DNA from: Chitinophaga filiformis
GTDB taxonomy: Bacteria; Bacteroidota; Bacteroidia; Chitinophagales; Chitinophagaceae
Assembly: GCF_021646545.1 (NCBI RefSeq)
Contig: NZ_JAKIRP010000027.1
Coordinates: forward strand, 28,237 to 92,236
Length of the DNA stretch: 64,000 nucleotides
Direction of reading: 5' to 3'
The stretch's first letter is position 1. Each line of letters opens with the position of its first letter. The notes beneath the pieces were generated by a model. It did no database searches and was not told the DNA's origin. It saw nothing but the letters and a program-made list of their open reading frames with translations. Position numbers and translations under genes: made by a program. Shown in pieces: positions 1 to 7,904 of the stretch.

Positions 1-367
1 CCACAAGTGTAAGCGTGCCATTGTCGGGCGTTACAAAATAATGCCCACTCCTGGTTTTAAGCACTACAGACTTGCGGTCAGAACCTACCCCCGGATCTAC
101 TACAGACACGAACACGGTACCTGCGGGCCAGTAAGGAGCAGTCTGCTGCAGGCGGTAAGCGGCCTCCCAGATGTTGTATGCCGGTATTTCATGCGTTAGG
201 TCGAACATCGGTATGTTGGGAGACAGGCTGTAAACTACGCCTTTCATTTCAGCTACAGCTCCGTCTTTTAGTCCGAAGTCCGTCTGAAAGACCAATGCAT
301 GCCGCCGTTGTGCAAAAGCGGAAAAGAAAATGAAAATCAAACAATGGAAAAGGAATACATGTTTCAT
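1..367 (-). CDS. SAM hydroxide adenosyltransferase-like protein (DUF62), secreted form, 3' end cut by window edge
   Basis: Translating the minus strand from the ATG at 367 gives 122 residues running off the left edge. Residues 1-20 are a clear signal peptide (MKHVFLFHCLIFIFFSAFAQ). The following stretch has the family's N-terminal signatures: TDFGLKDG near residue 30, VVDPGVGSDR near 98 and PDNG near 117. Known members cleave S-adenosylmethionine to adenosine and methionine, and are related to the fluorinase and chlorinase enzymes. A signal peptide is odd for an enzyme whose substrate is cytoplasmic. The C-terminal half lies outside the window, so intactness cannot be judged. The family call is firm; activity and location are inference. 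Confidence 0.8.
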   Translation of the reverse strand, partial: MKHVFLFHCLIFIFFSAFAQRRHALVFQTDFGLKDGAVAEMKGVVYSLSPNIPMFDLTHEIPAYNIWEAAYRLQQTAPYWPAGTVFVSVVDPGVGSDRKSVVLKTRSGHYFVTPDNGTLTLV

Positions 368-486
368 CTCCGCAAATTAGCAAATTCTTCCGCAATATTT
401 GCTGAGCATGCCTGATCAAATTTGTACGGTATTTGGTGGAATGTATCTGAGAACGTTTTATTCTTCAACACCAATACTTTAAGCAC

Positions 487-825
487 ATGAACGGTTATCA
501 TTTCTACAAGGATTGTATTGACAATTGTCTGCGCTGCGCCGCTGTTTGTAATCATTGTGCATCCTCCTGCACACAGGAGAAAGATGTCACGATGATGGCC
601 CGCTGCATCAGGTTGGATATGGAATGTGCAGCCACCTGTTATGCAACAGCGCAATTAATGAGTCTGGGTAGCAGCTACGCAGTACAGCTATGTTCCGTTT
701 GCGCTGACATCTGCGAGGCCTGTGCAGCTGAATGTGGCAGACACAGCGAAAACGAACACTGCCGGGAATGTGCGGAGATCTGTAAACAATGTGCTGAGGC
801 CTGCAGAAAAATGCTCGTTTCCTAA
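487..825 (+). CDS. Cys-rich four-helix bundle copper-binding protein (DUF326/Csp-like)
   Basis: A 112-residue protein with 19 cysteines arranged in CxxxC and CxxC steps along four predicted helices (for example CIDNCLRCAAVCNHC near residue 10 and CRECAEICKQCAEAC near the end). This is the pattern of copper storage proteins and the DUF326 family, in which Cys side chains line the core of a four-helix bundle and bind many Cu(I) ions. No signal peptide is visible, so it should be cytosolic. The stop codon overlaps the start of the next gene by one base (TAATG), so the two are translationally coupled. Metal identity is inferred from the family. Confidence 0.85.
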   Translation: MNGYHFYKDCIDNCLRCAAVCNHCASSCTQEKDVTMMARCIRLDMECAATCYATAQLMSLGSSYAVQLCSVCADICEACAAECGRHSENEHCRECAEICKQCAEACRKMLVS

Positions 826-1367
826 TGGTCATACTTGCTGATATTGAAGAATTTGCCCGCCAGGCCCATGGGGACCAGCAACGGAAATTTGCGGATGAAC
901 CTTATATCCAGCATCCTATCCGGGTCATGCAGTTATGCAGGGAATATACATCAGATCTTCCGGTATTATCAGCAGCGCTGCTGCACGATGTACTGGAAGA
1001 TACTGCTGTAACGAAAGAGGAACTTTCCAGTTATCTGAGGGATGTTATGAAACCGGAAGACGCCCAAAGGACACTTACCCTCACGGTAGAGTTGACGGAC
1101 ATTTATGTTAAAAAGAATTATCCGAACTGGAACAGGCGCAAACGAAAGAATGCGGAGGCAGCCCGGCTGGGAAAAGTAAGCGCCGCCGCGCAGACTATTA
1201 AGTATGCTGATATCATTGACAATAGTCTCGATATCAGCAATTCCTCTTCGGACTTCAAACCGAAGTTCCTGCATGAATGCCGGGCCTTGCTAAAGGTAAT
1301 GGATAAAGGTAATCCTGAACTCCGGCAAAGAGCGATTGCGACTGTCAATAGTTTTCTTGAGAAGTGA
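825..1367 (+). CDS. HD-domain hydrolase, MESH1/SpoT-hydrolase-like
   Basis: A 180-residue single-domain protein. The metal ligands typical of the (p)ppGpp hydrolase fold are in place: His30 in QHPIRV, His54-Asp55 in LLHDVLEDT, and Asp129 in KYADIIDN. There is no synthetase, TGS or ACT domain, so it corresponds to a stand-alone small alarmone hydrolase such as MESH1. It could hydrolyse (p)ppGpp or, as reported for human MESH1, NADPH. Its start overlaps the stop of the Cys-rich protein gene, so both are probably made from one mRNA. A link between copper or thiol stress and alarmone turnover is inference only. Confidence 0.85.
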   Translation: MVILADIEEFARQAHGDQQRKFADEPYIQHPIRVMQLCREYTSDLPVLSAALLHDVLEDTAVTKEELSSYLRDVMKPEDAQRTLTLTVELTDIYVKKNYPNWNRRKRKNAEAARLGKVSAAAQTIKYADIIDNSLDISNSSSDFKPKFLHECRALLKVMDKGNPELRQRAIATVNSFLEK

Positions 1368-1379
1368 AGATGAATTCCC

Positions 1380-2600
1380 TTATTCATACCGCAACGCTTC
1401 TATAGGATCCAGGCGGGAGGCCTTTTGTGCCGGATAATATCCGAAGAAAACACCTGTCAGCGCACACACCATAAAAGACAATACAATGGAAGACTCCGAT
1501 ACCATCGTAGGCCAGTTCAGGAAATATGTAATGAGCTTTGCCGATGTAATTCCTAACACCACTCCTATCAGTCCGCCGGTAATGCTGATCATAATCGCTT
1601 CTATCAGGAATTGCATGAGTATATCAATACCTCTTGCACCGATGGACATACGCAATCCTATTTCACGTGTACGTTCGGTAACAGATACATACATGATATT
1701 CATGATGCCGATCCCTCCAATGATGAGAGAAATACCGGCAATAGCTGTCAGTAATATTGTTAGCAGGTTGCTGGTGGAACTCAATGTATTGATCAGTTCC
1801 GCCATTGTCCTGACCTGAAAGTCATTTTCATCAGCATCTCTTAAGCGGTGCGTTTTCCGCAGAATGGTCTCAATTTCCTTGGTGGCGGCGTCCGTTGCTG
1901 CTTCGCTTACCGCCGAAACATATAACGTACGGAAATAAATAGTGGCCAGAATGCGCTTCTGTACAGTTGTATAGGGCGCCAGGATTACATCGTCCTGGTC
2001 CTGGCCGAAGGAACTCTGCCCCTTTGCTGCCAGCACACCTATCACCTGGAAAGGAATGTTATTAAAACGGATGATCTTTCCTACAGGATTCTCACCATTG
2101 GGGAACAGGTTACTGACCACTGTTTGCCCCAGCAGACAGACCTTCGCAGAAGCCCTTACATCCTCATCTGTAAAGGCAACGCCGTCCTGCAAGGTCCACT
2201 TCCGTATATCGAGATAAGCGGGACTCACACCCTGGATACTGGTAGGCCAGTTGAATGCGCCGTTGATAGATTGTCCGGTGGAAGTGGCCGCCGGAGAAAT
2301 AGCACTGATATTAAGCGCCTGTTTCTGTATAGCCTTTACATCTTCAATGGTCAGCGTTTGTACGCTGGCACCTTCCAGTCTGGCGCCCCCGGTCACATTA
2401 CTGGCGGGCAGGATAGTGATCATGTTGGAACCCATACTGGAAAGCTGCGACTGGATACTCTCCTTGGAACCCTGTCCGATAGCCACCATGGCGATAACCG
2501 CGGCTACCCCGATGATGATGCCCAGCATGGTGAGGAAAGCCCTCAGTTTATTTCGCTGTAAGGCTTTCAATGCAATCCTTATGAGGTTCAGAATGTTCAT
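1380..2600 (-). CDS. ABC transporter permease, MacB type
   Basis: A 406-residue protein with the MacB layout. One transmembrane helix lies at about 18-42 (TMLGIIIGVAAVIAMVAIG), followed by a periplasmic MacB-PCD domain to about 270 and an FtsX-type domain with three helices. It ends in the characteristic PAQKASRLDPIEALRYE. The ATPase is a separate gene two bases upstream, so this is the split form common in Bacteroidota. It is the last gene of a TolC-MacA-ATPase-permease operon and should drive export of a small molecule, peptide or lipid across the outer membrane. The substrate cannot be told from sequence. Confidence 0.92.
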   Translation of the reverse strand: MNILNLIRIALKALQRNKLRAFLTMLGIIIGVAAVIAMVAIGQGSKESIQSQLSSMGSNMITILPASNVTGGARLEGASVQTLTIEDVKAIQKQALNISAISPAATSTGQSINGAFNWPTSIQGVSPAYLDIRKWTLQDGVAFTDEDVRASAKVCLLGQTVVSNLFPNGENPVGKIIRFNNIPFQVIGVLAAKGQSSFGQDQDDVILAPYTTVQKRILATIYFRTLYVSAVSEAATDAATKEIETILRKTHRLRDADENDFQVRTMAELINTLSSTSNLLTILLTAIAGISLIIGGIGIMNIMYVSVTERTREIGLRMSIGARGIDILMQFLIEAIMISITGGLIGVVLGITSAKLITYFLNWPTMVSESSIVLSFMVCALTGVFFGYYPAQKASRLDPIEALRYE

Positions 2601-2602
2601 AA

Positions 2603-3352
2603 TCAGTAGTCATCTGCCGGCGGCAATGCAGCCAGCGCTTCTTTTGCGGAACGTATATTTTCATTAACAGTATCCTTTACTACCTTTCCGTCACGCAGCA
2701 TCACCGTACGGCTGCTGAAGGCTGCAATATCCGGCTCGTGCGTAACGAATACGATTGTCTTTCCCTGTTCTCTGTTTAACTCCTGCATCAGGGCCATGAT
2801 CTCATAAGAGGTACGCGTATCCAGGTTACCGGTGGCTTCATCTGCCAGTATCATCACGGGTTCGTTGACCAGGGCACGGGCGATAGCCACACGTTGCTGC
2901 TGCCCCCCGGATAACTGATTGGGGGTGTGGCCCAGTCTTTCTCCCAGCTTCACAGCCTCCAGTGAGTGTATTGCCTTTTGTCTGCGTTGTTCATGACTAA
3001 CTTCCATATTGTACAGTAAGGGCAACTCCACATTTTCCAGAGCTGAAGTCCGGGGCAGCAGGTTATAAGCCTGGAATACGAAGCCGATCTTCCTGTTGCG
3101 CAAACGCGCCAGTTCATTGCGGGACAGCTGTCCTATGTTGAAACCATCCAGCAGGTAGTTCCCGTCCGTCGGTTTATCGAGGCACCCCAATATGTTCAGC
3201 AACGTGGTTTTACCAGAGCCGCTGCTACCCATAATGGTCACAAATTCGCCTGCATACACATCGAAGGAGACGCCTTTTAGTGCACGCACTATCTCCGTGC
3301 CCATACGGAATTCCCGCTTGATGTTCTGTATTTCGAGGATCTTTTTGTTCAT
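2603..3352 (-). CDS. ABC transporter ATP-binding protein, MacB/LolD type
   Basis: A 249-residue nucleotide-binding subunit with Walker A (GSSGSGKTTLLN, about residue 43), the signature LSGGQQQRVAIARAL, Walker B (VMILADEATGNLD) and the H-loop THEP. It overlaps the upstream adaptor gene by four bases (ATGA type) and is followed two bases later by the permease. That spacing implies one transcript and coupled translation. It powers the MacAB-type export complex in the inner membrane. The tail after the core (KEALAALPPADDY) is acidic and unremarkable. Confidence 0.93.
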   Translation of the reverse strand: MNKKILEIQNIKREFRMGTEIVRALKGVSFDVYAGEFVTIMGSSGSGKTTLLNILGCLDKPTDGNYLLDGFNIGQLSRNELARLRNRKIGFVFQAYNLLPRTSALENVELPLLYNMEVSHEQRRQKAIHSLEAVKLGERLGHTPNQLSGGQQQRVAIARALVNEPVMILADEATGNLDTRTSYEIMALMQELNREQGKTIVFVTHEPDIAAFSSRTVMLRDGKVVKDTVNENIRSAKEALAALPPADDY

Positions 3353-4602
3353 CGTCTTCTTCTTTGCGGCATGAAAGGACTGGCCTGTCCACCACTACCT
3401 GCAGCCTTTTTATCAGTTAGCTCCTGCATACCCGTTATAACATCGTCATCCGGCGACAGTCCTGAGACTACTTCAGCCCGGGTATTATCATTCAACCCTA
3501 TCTCCACTTTTTTCTGCAGCAGGGTATCTCCTCTTTGCACCCATACATAGTTCAATGCCTCGGCAGTTTTTCCCTTATCAGGGCTCATACGCCTGGTAGT
3601 ATCCCTGCTACCGCCGGTGACAGGCATTGCCCTTTTATGACGTTCCGCAGCCGCCGGTGCTATAGCGATGAGCGTATACTTCTTCGACAAGGCCGAATCA
3701 GGTCTGAACATCAAGGCTTTTGCAGGAATAAGCATGACATTATCTTTTTCAGCGGTATAAATGGTCACGGTAGCGGTCATACCCGGCTTCAGTTTCATAT
3801 CTTCATTGGATGCACTGATCATCGTGGTATAAGTCACGACATTGGCTGATACCAGGGGTTTCAAACGGATCTCCTGCACTTTTCCGGCAAATTCCTGGTC
3901 CAGGTAAGCATCTACTGTAAATGACACCCGTTGGCTATCCCGTACATTTCCTATATCTGCTTCATCCACGCTTGCCTGTACCTGCATTTTGGTAATATCC
4001 TTTGCCAGGACGAAGAATGTCGGGGTATTGAAGCTCGCTGCCACGGTTTGACCCACGCTTACACTTCTGTTCAGTACAACACCATCTATCGGAGAATAGA
4101 TATCTGCGAAAAACAGATTCCGTTGTGCTGTTCTCAGCGAGGCCCGGGCACTTTCCACACCGGCAATTGCAGCCTTATACAGATAATTTGCATTATCGTA
4201 GTCAGCCCGGCTGACAGCGCCGACCTTATAAAGCTGTTCCTCGCGCTTAAATTGGGCATCCTGATATATTTGCTGGCTTTGCGCGTTTGCCAGCAACCCT
4301 TTGTTCCGGTCTACCTCTGCCTGTAGCAATACCTTATCCAACTCCGCCAGCAACTGTCCCTTCTTCACCTTTGAATTGAAGTCTGCATAGATGTATTTCA
4401 GTATTCCGGAGACCTGCGTACCTACCGCCACGGTGTCGACGGGTTGCACGGTGCCCGTTGCTGTTACACTGGTGGCAATATGCCCATAAACGGGCTTCTG
4501 TGTGCTGATCACCACAGGATTCTCTTTCTTGCGGAAAAAGAAGTACCAGACTGCCACCAGTGCCAGCAGCACTAATATTGTAATTACAATCTTCCTGTTC
4601 AT
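3349..4602 (-). CDS. Periplasmic adaptor (membrane fusion) subunit, MacA/HlyD type
   Basis: A 417-residue protein with an N-terminal membrane anchor (residues 5-22, IVITILVLLALVAVWYFF). It then shows a lipoyl-like half motif (VGTQVSGILKYIYADFNSKVKKGQLL), a coiled-coil hairpin at about 95-150, the second lipoyl half (IYSPIDGVVLNRSVSVGQTV) and beta-barrel and membrane-proximal domains. It bridges the inner-membrane MacB-type pump and the TolC-like channel encoded 16 bases upstream. The C terminus has an extra linker rich in Arg, Thr and Lys at about 335-360 and ends in RRRR, which is longer than the usual MacA tail. Confidence 0.92.
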   Translation of the reverse strand: MNRKIVITILVLLALVAVWYFFFRKKENPVVISTQKPVYGHIATSVTATGTVQPVDTVAVGTQVSGILKYIYADFNSKVKKGQLLAELDKVLLQAEVDRNKGLLANAQSQQIYQDAQFKREEQLYKVGAVSRADYDNANYLYKAAIAGVESARASLRTAQRNLFFADIYSPIDGVVLNRSVSVGQTVAASFNTPTFFVLAKDITKMQVQASVDEADIGNVRDSQRVSFTVDAYLDQEFAGKVQEIRLKPLVSANVVTYTTMISASNEDMKLKPGMTATVTIYTAEKDNVMLIPAKALMFRPDSALSKKYTLIAIAPAAAERHKRAMPVTGGSRDTTRRMSPDKGKTAEALNYVWVQRGDTLLQKKVEIGLNDNTRAEVVSGLSPDDDVITGMQELTDKKAAGSGGQASPFMPQRRRR

Positions 4603-4618
4603 CCGTTGTTATTTTATA

Positions 4619-5968
4619 CTATAATTTAACAGGCACTCCCCTGTAGAAATCATATATCCTTACGTACAAGGCCGCGCTATATTTAGCCTGAATGTATGCC
4701 TGCATGGACTGTACATACAGGTTCTTCTGCTGTAATACTTCAACAGTATTGGCAGCGCCGATCTTTAACTGTTCATTGGCGATACGGTAACTTTCCTGTG
4801 TGTAACGGAGTTGTTCTACAGCCGCATCGTACTGCCCCTGGGCATTCAATACATTAATGTATGCCCGTTCTACTTCCTGCGAGAGATTGATGCGGGTATT
4901 CTGCAAGGTCAGTTCCGCCTGTTCTACACCAATCTTTGCCTTTTCTTCATTCACACGATTGGCCCTGCGGCTGAAGATAGGGACAGACAGGGTAAGCCCC
5001 ACCTGCTGATAAAAATTATTGTCCATCTGCTTCAGAAAGGTGTTATAATCGCCCTGCGCATAGCTGGTGCCAATACCCGCGCCGGCCGTCAGTGCAGGCA
5101 GATAACCCGCCCTCGCCTTCTTTACATCCAGCTCGGCTACCTGTACTCCCAGTTCACTGCTTTTTACTTCAGGTCGCGTAGCCAGCGCGGTTTTCTGCGC
5201 TTCCAGCAAGGGAGTGAGCAGTGCATACCCCATTAAAGTATCCGGTTCCACAATTTCGAAAGGCGTCTCTGTAGGCAGTTGCAGCAATTGCTTTAATACC
5301 AGCACATTCTGCCGGTGCGTGTTCTGTGCAGTTACCAGGGTATATTTATCGTTGGCCAGCTGCGCCTGTAGTTGTACAAGGTCTTTCAACGCAACCGAGC
5401 CTACATTGTAAAATTGCTGCTGTTGCTGTACCTGGGCCTCCGATGTAGCTACTACATCTTTTACATATACGATATTCTCTTTAGCCAGCAGAATGTTCAG
5501 GTATGCCTGGGTGATCTGAAGCGTTATATCATTGTCCACTGCTGCCAGATCCAGCCCTGCGACCCTTACCAGCAGGTCTTTTTGCACAATATCATTCTTC
5601 AGGTACCCTCCATTATATAATGTCACAGAAGAGTTGAGCGAAGTGTTTCCCGATACCCTGAGGCGTGACCGGAAATCGCCTGTAGTGGTATCTCTTTCTT
5701 TACCATGTGTTAAAGAAGGTGAAACATTCGCGGAAAGATTGGGCAATACCGCCGATTTTGACAATAACAGGTCCTGTTCACTGCTAAGACGACTCAACCG
5801 GTAGCTGTTGAGGGTAATATTATTAGCCTTTGCATAATCCAGGCAGGCTTGCAAGTCCCACTTCCCCGGCAATTGTCCGGGTAACGCGGTACTGTCCTGT
5901 GCATGTAAAGGATCAATCCTCAACATGAGTATCAAAAAAAGAAACCGATGAATATATCTGTTGACCAT
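4619..5968 (-). CDS. TolC-family outer membrane efflux protein
   Basis: A 449-residue protein with a signal peptide (residues 1-24, ending LHAQ). It contains two repeats of the TolC outer-membrane-efflux fold, rich in long Gln/Ala coiled coils such as VATSEAQVQQQQQF and NLSQEVERAYINVLNAQGQY. It is the first gene of the four-gene efflux operon and forms the outer-membrane and periplasmic channel. The 274 bases upstream contain two direct copies of ATTGGAATTAACT twenty bases apart, a candidate activator site for the whole operon. Confidence 0.92.
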   Translation of the reverse strand: MVNRYIHRFLFLILMLRIDPLHAQDSTALPGQLPGKWDLQACLDYAKANNITLNSYRLSRLSSEQDLLLSKSAVLPNLSANVSPSLTHGKERDTTTGDFRSRLRVSGNTSLNSSVTLYNGGYLKNDIVQKDLLVRVAGLDLAAVDNDITLQITQAYLNILLAKENIVYVKDVVATSEAQVQQQQQFYNVGSVALKDLVQLQAQLANDKYTLVTAQNTHRQNVLVLKQLLQLPTETPFEIVEPDTLMGYALLTPLLEAQKTALATRPEVKSSELGVQVAELDVKKARAGYLPALTAGAGIGTSYAQGDYNTFLKQMDNNFYQQVGLTLSVPIFSRRANRVNEEKAKIGVEQAELTLQNTRINLSQEVERAYINVLNAQGQYDAAVEQLRYTQESYRIANEQLKIGAANTVEVLQQKNLYVQSMQAYIQAKYSAALYVRIYDFYRGVPVKL

Positions 5969-6242
5969 AAACTTGCTTTTCTGGTAACCGGTCTCTGATA
6001 AAGACTAAAAAGTATGCCACAGCAGGCATAGCAGCATTAAAGATGGCTTAAAATCCACCGATGGCTATTTGGGCCCGACGAGCAGGCATAAAAGCAACAG
6101 CATTATAAATAATCGGAATAAAATAAACTTCCCCGGGGGCCCTACAATATAAAGAAAGAAGACTAGCTTGAAATTTTCACTGTGTTATTGGAATTAACTG
6201 CTTGTCATTGGAATTAACTACACTGCTACCTTTCTTCCTTGT
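5969..6242 (-). promoter_or_regulatory. Intergenic region upstream of the efflux operon with a paired direct repeat
   Basis: Two exact copies of ATTGGAATTAACT lie at 6187-6199 and 6207-6219, exactly 20 bases apart, i.e. on one face of the helix. On the coding (minus) strand they read GTAGTTAATT and GCAGTTAATT. This resembles paired direct-repeat sites of LytTR-type regulators (AgrA-like CAGTTAAG). They are about 220-250 bases from the TolC start. No consensus TAnnTTTG box is obvious nearer the gene. Confidence 0.35.
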
Positions 6243-6677
6243 TTACCCCTTCTCTCTTTTAATATCCGCCGGATCAATCACAGGCAATATCACCTTTCCG
6301 ATCAGATCATTCTTCCCTTTTTCAAACAGCAGCCCCCTGGTGCTGTTGTAAGAGATATCAATCAGAAAATCCTCCAGGTCTTTATCAACAGCAATATCGG
6401 ATTGCTTCTTTCCTACCCTGACCTTCTTCCATTCATTTATAACCGAAAATACGGCCACAGTCTCGATATACCCCACAGGTGTCATATGCGAACGCTCTGA
6501 ACGCTTCACATATACCTCTACCTTCATCACAACGGCAATGTTTTTCTGTTTAGCATTCACACTTACAGACGCCAGGACCTTCAATTCGCCACTGTACGTG
6601 TTTTTTTCCTCCAGCGGATTATAAGCCTTATAGTCTCTGATGTCAAGCGTTTCAATTGTGATGTTGAATCCGGGCAT
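6243..6677 (-). CDS. SecB-like chaperone of a toxin-antitoxin-chaperone module
   Basis: A 144-residue protein with no signal peptide. It is mostly alternating beta strands (ELKVLASVSVNAKQKNIAVVMKVEVYVK) and ends with an ISYNSTRGLLFEK segment and LPVIDP. SecB and SecB-like chaperones end with a comparable helix, then [ST]RG and a Leu-Pro-x-[ILV]-x-P stretch. It begins 12 bases after the antitoxin gene, in the toxin-antitoxin-chaperone order known for HigB1-HigA1-Rv1957 of Mycobacterium tuberculosis. There, a SecB-like protein protects the antitoxin. The SecB assignment is by pattern recognition and is supported by context. Alternatively it could be an unrelated small beta-rich protein. Confidence 0.65.
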   Translation of the reverse strand: MPGFNITIETLDIRDYKAYNPLEEKNTYSGELKVLASVSVNAKQKNIAVVMKVEVYVKRSERSHMTPVGYIETVAVFSVINEWKKVRVGKKQSDIAVDKDLEDFLIDISYNSTRGLLFEKGKNDLIGKVILPVIDPADIKREKG

Positions 6678-6689
6678 ACCTGATAATTA

Positions 6690-7118
6690 CTAATTTCCGT
6701 TCAAGGTAAATGGTACTGTTGCTTTCCGTTCTCCACTTTCTTTGTACAGAGACCATTGCGCCGGATCAGATGATCCAACAGCTGGCTTCAGCGACTTCAT
6801 AGCAATGACTGTCGCATCTGAATTCTGCAGATGGCCATTCGTCGGCTGTACCACACGTCCTTTAGGCACGTAAATTAACTTCGTTCCCAACGCCATATTG
6901 ATCTTGGCTATGGTTTCAAAAGTAAAATTGTGTGTACCGCGCATCCACTTGCTGATCTCGGATTCTGACTTGCCAAGGGCCTGCGCCAGATCTTTATGGC
7001 TCATGCCTTTCTTTTCAAGGATGGCGTGGATACGGTCTGCCACCTCAAGACTCATGGCGGCCCTTTCTATGGCATGCGCCGGTAATGCGTTTATCGCATC
7101 TTCGAAAATCTTACTCAT
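6690..7118 (-). CDS. HTH-XRE antitoxin (HigA-like) with C-terminal extension
   Basis: A 142-residue protein. A Cro/C1-type helix-turn-helix spans about residues 28-84 (MSHKDLAQALGKSESEISKW). A Gly/Pro/Ser-rich unstructured tail covers about residues 88-142 and carries Trp122 in DPAQWSLYKES. HigA-type antitoxins without chaperone partners are shorter. A chaperone-addicted HigA1 has a similar disordered tail with an essential Trp. Its start overlaps the toxin stop by eight bases. The near-palindrome at 7603-7620 upstream of the toxin gene is its likely operator. Confidence 0.85.
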   Translation of the reverse strand: MSKIFEDAINALPAHAIERAAMSLEVADRIHAILEKKGMSHKDLAQALGKSESEISKWMRGTHNFTFETIAKINMALGTKLIYVPKGRVVQPTNGHLQNSDATVIAMKSLKPAVGSSDPAQWSLYKESGERKATVPFTLNGN

Positions 7119-7557
7119 AACAATCTCCTATTTTAAAATGTAAATTTCCTTCAAGTTGTCTGTTGAATATTCTGAGCTCTCCCTCCACAATCCTTTGTGT
7201 AATATGCCTGCTTAATGCATTCATAAATTCAAAATGAAACAGGCAATCTTCACTTTGCTGCACCTTCTGCGTTGTTTTAACACAGCCATTTCCCAATATC
7301 ACAATGTCGGTATTGATCCTGCTGCAATAAAGCCTCACATTACCCGACCTGTATGGCGGCGGCAGTGCTTCTGCCGCTCTTTCATGCCTGAAATAGTGTT
7401 CCTCTGCACCAGTACACGTACCCATCTGTCTTATGGCAGACATGATGTTTTCATAATCATCTCTGTAGGCTGGGATACTGAACCTGGTTACAAACTTTTC
7501 CACCTCACATAGGTCATCTCCCTCAATATGGAATGAATAATATGTAATCTTATTCAT
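7111..7557 (-). CDS. RelE/HigB-like toxin
   Basis: A 148-residue protein from the ATG at 7557 (MNKITYYSFHIEG); in-frame ATGs at 7563 and 7596 are alternatives. The core PYRSGNVRLYCSRINTDIV and the following ILGNGCVKTTQ match the RelE/HigB-type toxin pattern in Bacteroidota, where VRLYC..R....VILGNGG.KTT is followed by a helical tail. Such toxins are mRNA interferases acting at the ribosome. It is the first gene of a three-gene operon with the HTH antitoxin and SecB-like protein. The glycine pair usually seen in ILGNGG is GC here. I chose the later start because it leaves the 7603-7620 operator clear of the coding region. Confidence 0.75.
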   Translation of the reverse strand: MNKITYYSFHIEGDDLCEVEKFVTRFSIPAYRDDYENIMSAIRQMGTCTGAEEHYFRHERAAEALPPPYRSGNVRLYCSRINTDIVILGNGCVKTTQKVQQSEDCLFHFEFMNALSRHITQRIVEGELRIFNRQLEGNLHFKIGDCYE

Positions 7558-7602
7558 CCGCATTATCCGTTTTAATTTACCACTATAACACTTCACTTTT
7601 AA

Positions 7603-7620
7603 GTTAAGTTCGAAGTTAAC
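7603..7620. promoter_or_regulatory. Near-palindromic operator upstream of the toxin operon
   Basis: GTTAAGTTCGAAGTTAAC matches its reverse complement at 16 of 18 positions with TTCGAA at the centre. It lies 46 bases before the chosen toxin start. An XRE-type antitoxin dimer would be expected to bind such a site to repress its own operon; this is inference. Confidence 0.5.
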
Positions 7621-7850
7621 AAATAACGTTGTGTTTAATCAAAAAAAAACAACATTTTTTTCCTTAACTCTCTGTAGGCATAAATTATGACATAGAAAAA
7701 ACCGCTTTACAATCGTAAAGAAATTCAATTCTAATGTTATCAAAAGTGACGGCCGAAACTGGCTAAAGGGGAGATAAGATCAACAACCAATAAAACTAAT
7801 ACCAAGTTACATCTTTTTCCTTGTCTCCAAATTTTTTTTCCTCTTTCAAC

Positions 7851-7882
7851 AAAAAAAAACGCATACACCGAAATGTATGCGT
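7851..7882 (-). terminator. Intrinsic terminator of the GH51 gene
   Basis: A perfect 9-base stem (ACGCATACA / TGTATGCGT) with loop CCGAAA. On the minus strand it is followed by a run of nine T residues (7859-7851). It lies 23 bases past the stop of the arabinofuranosidase gene. Confidence 0.9.
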
Positions 7883-7904
7883 TCCTATGATCTGAAATAT
7901 ATGC

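Larger units (their letters stand above)
7558..7904. other. Non-coding gap between the toxin operon and GH51 gene
   Basis: A 347-base gap. It holds the candidate operator at 7603-7620, several A and T tracts around 7640-7665, and the arabinofuranosidase terminator at 7851-7882. I see no gene in it. Confidence 0.6.
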
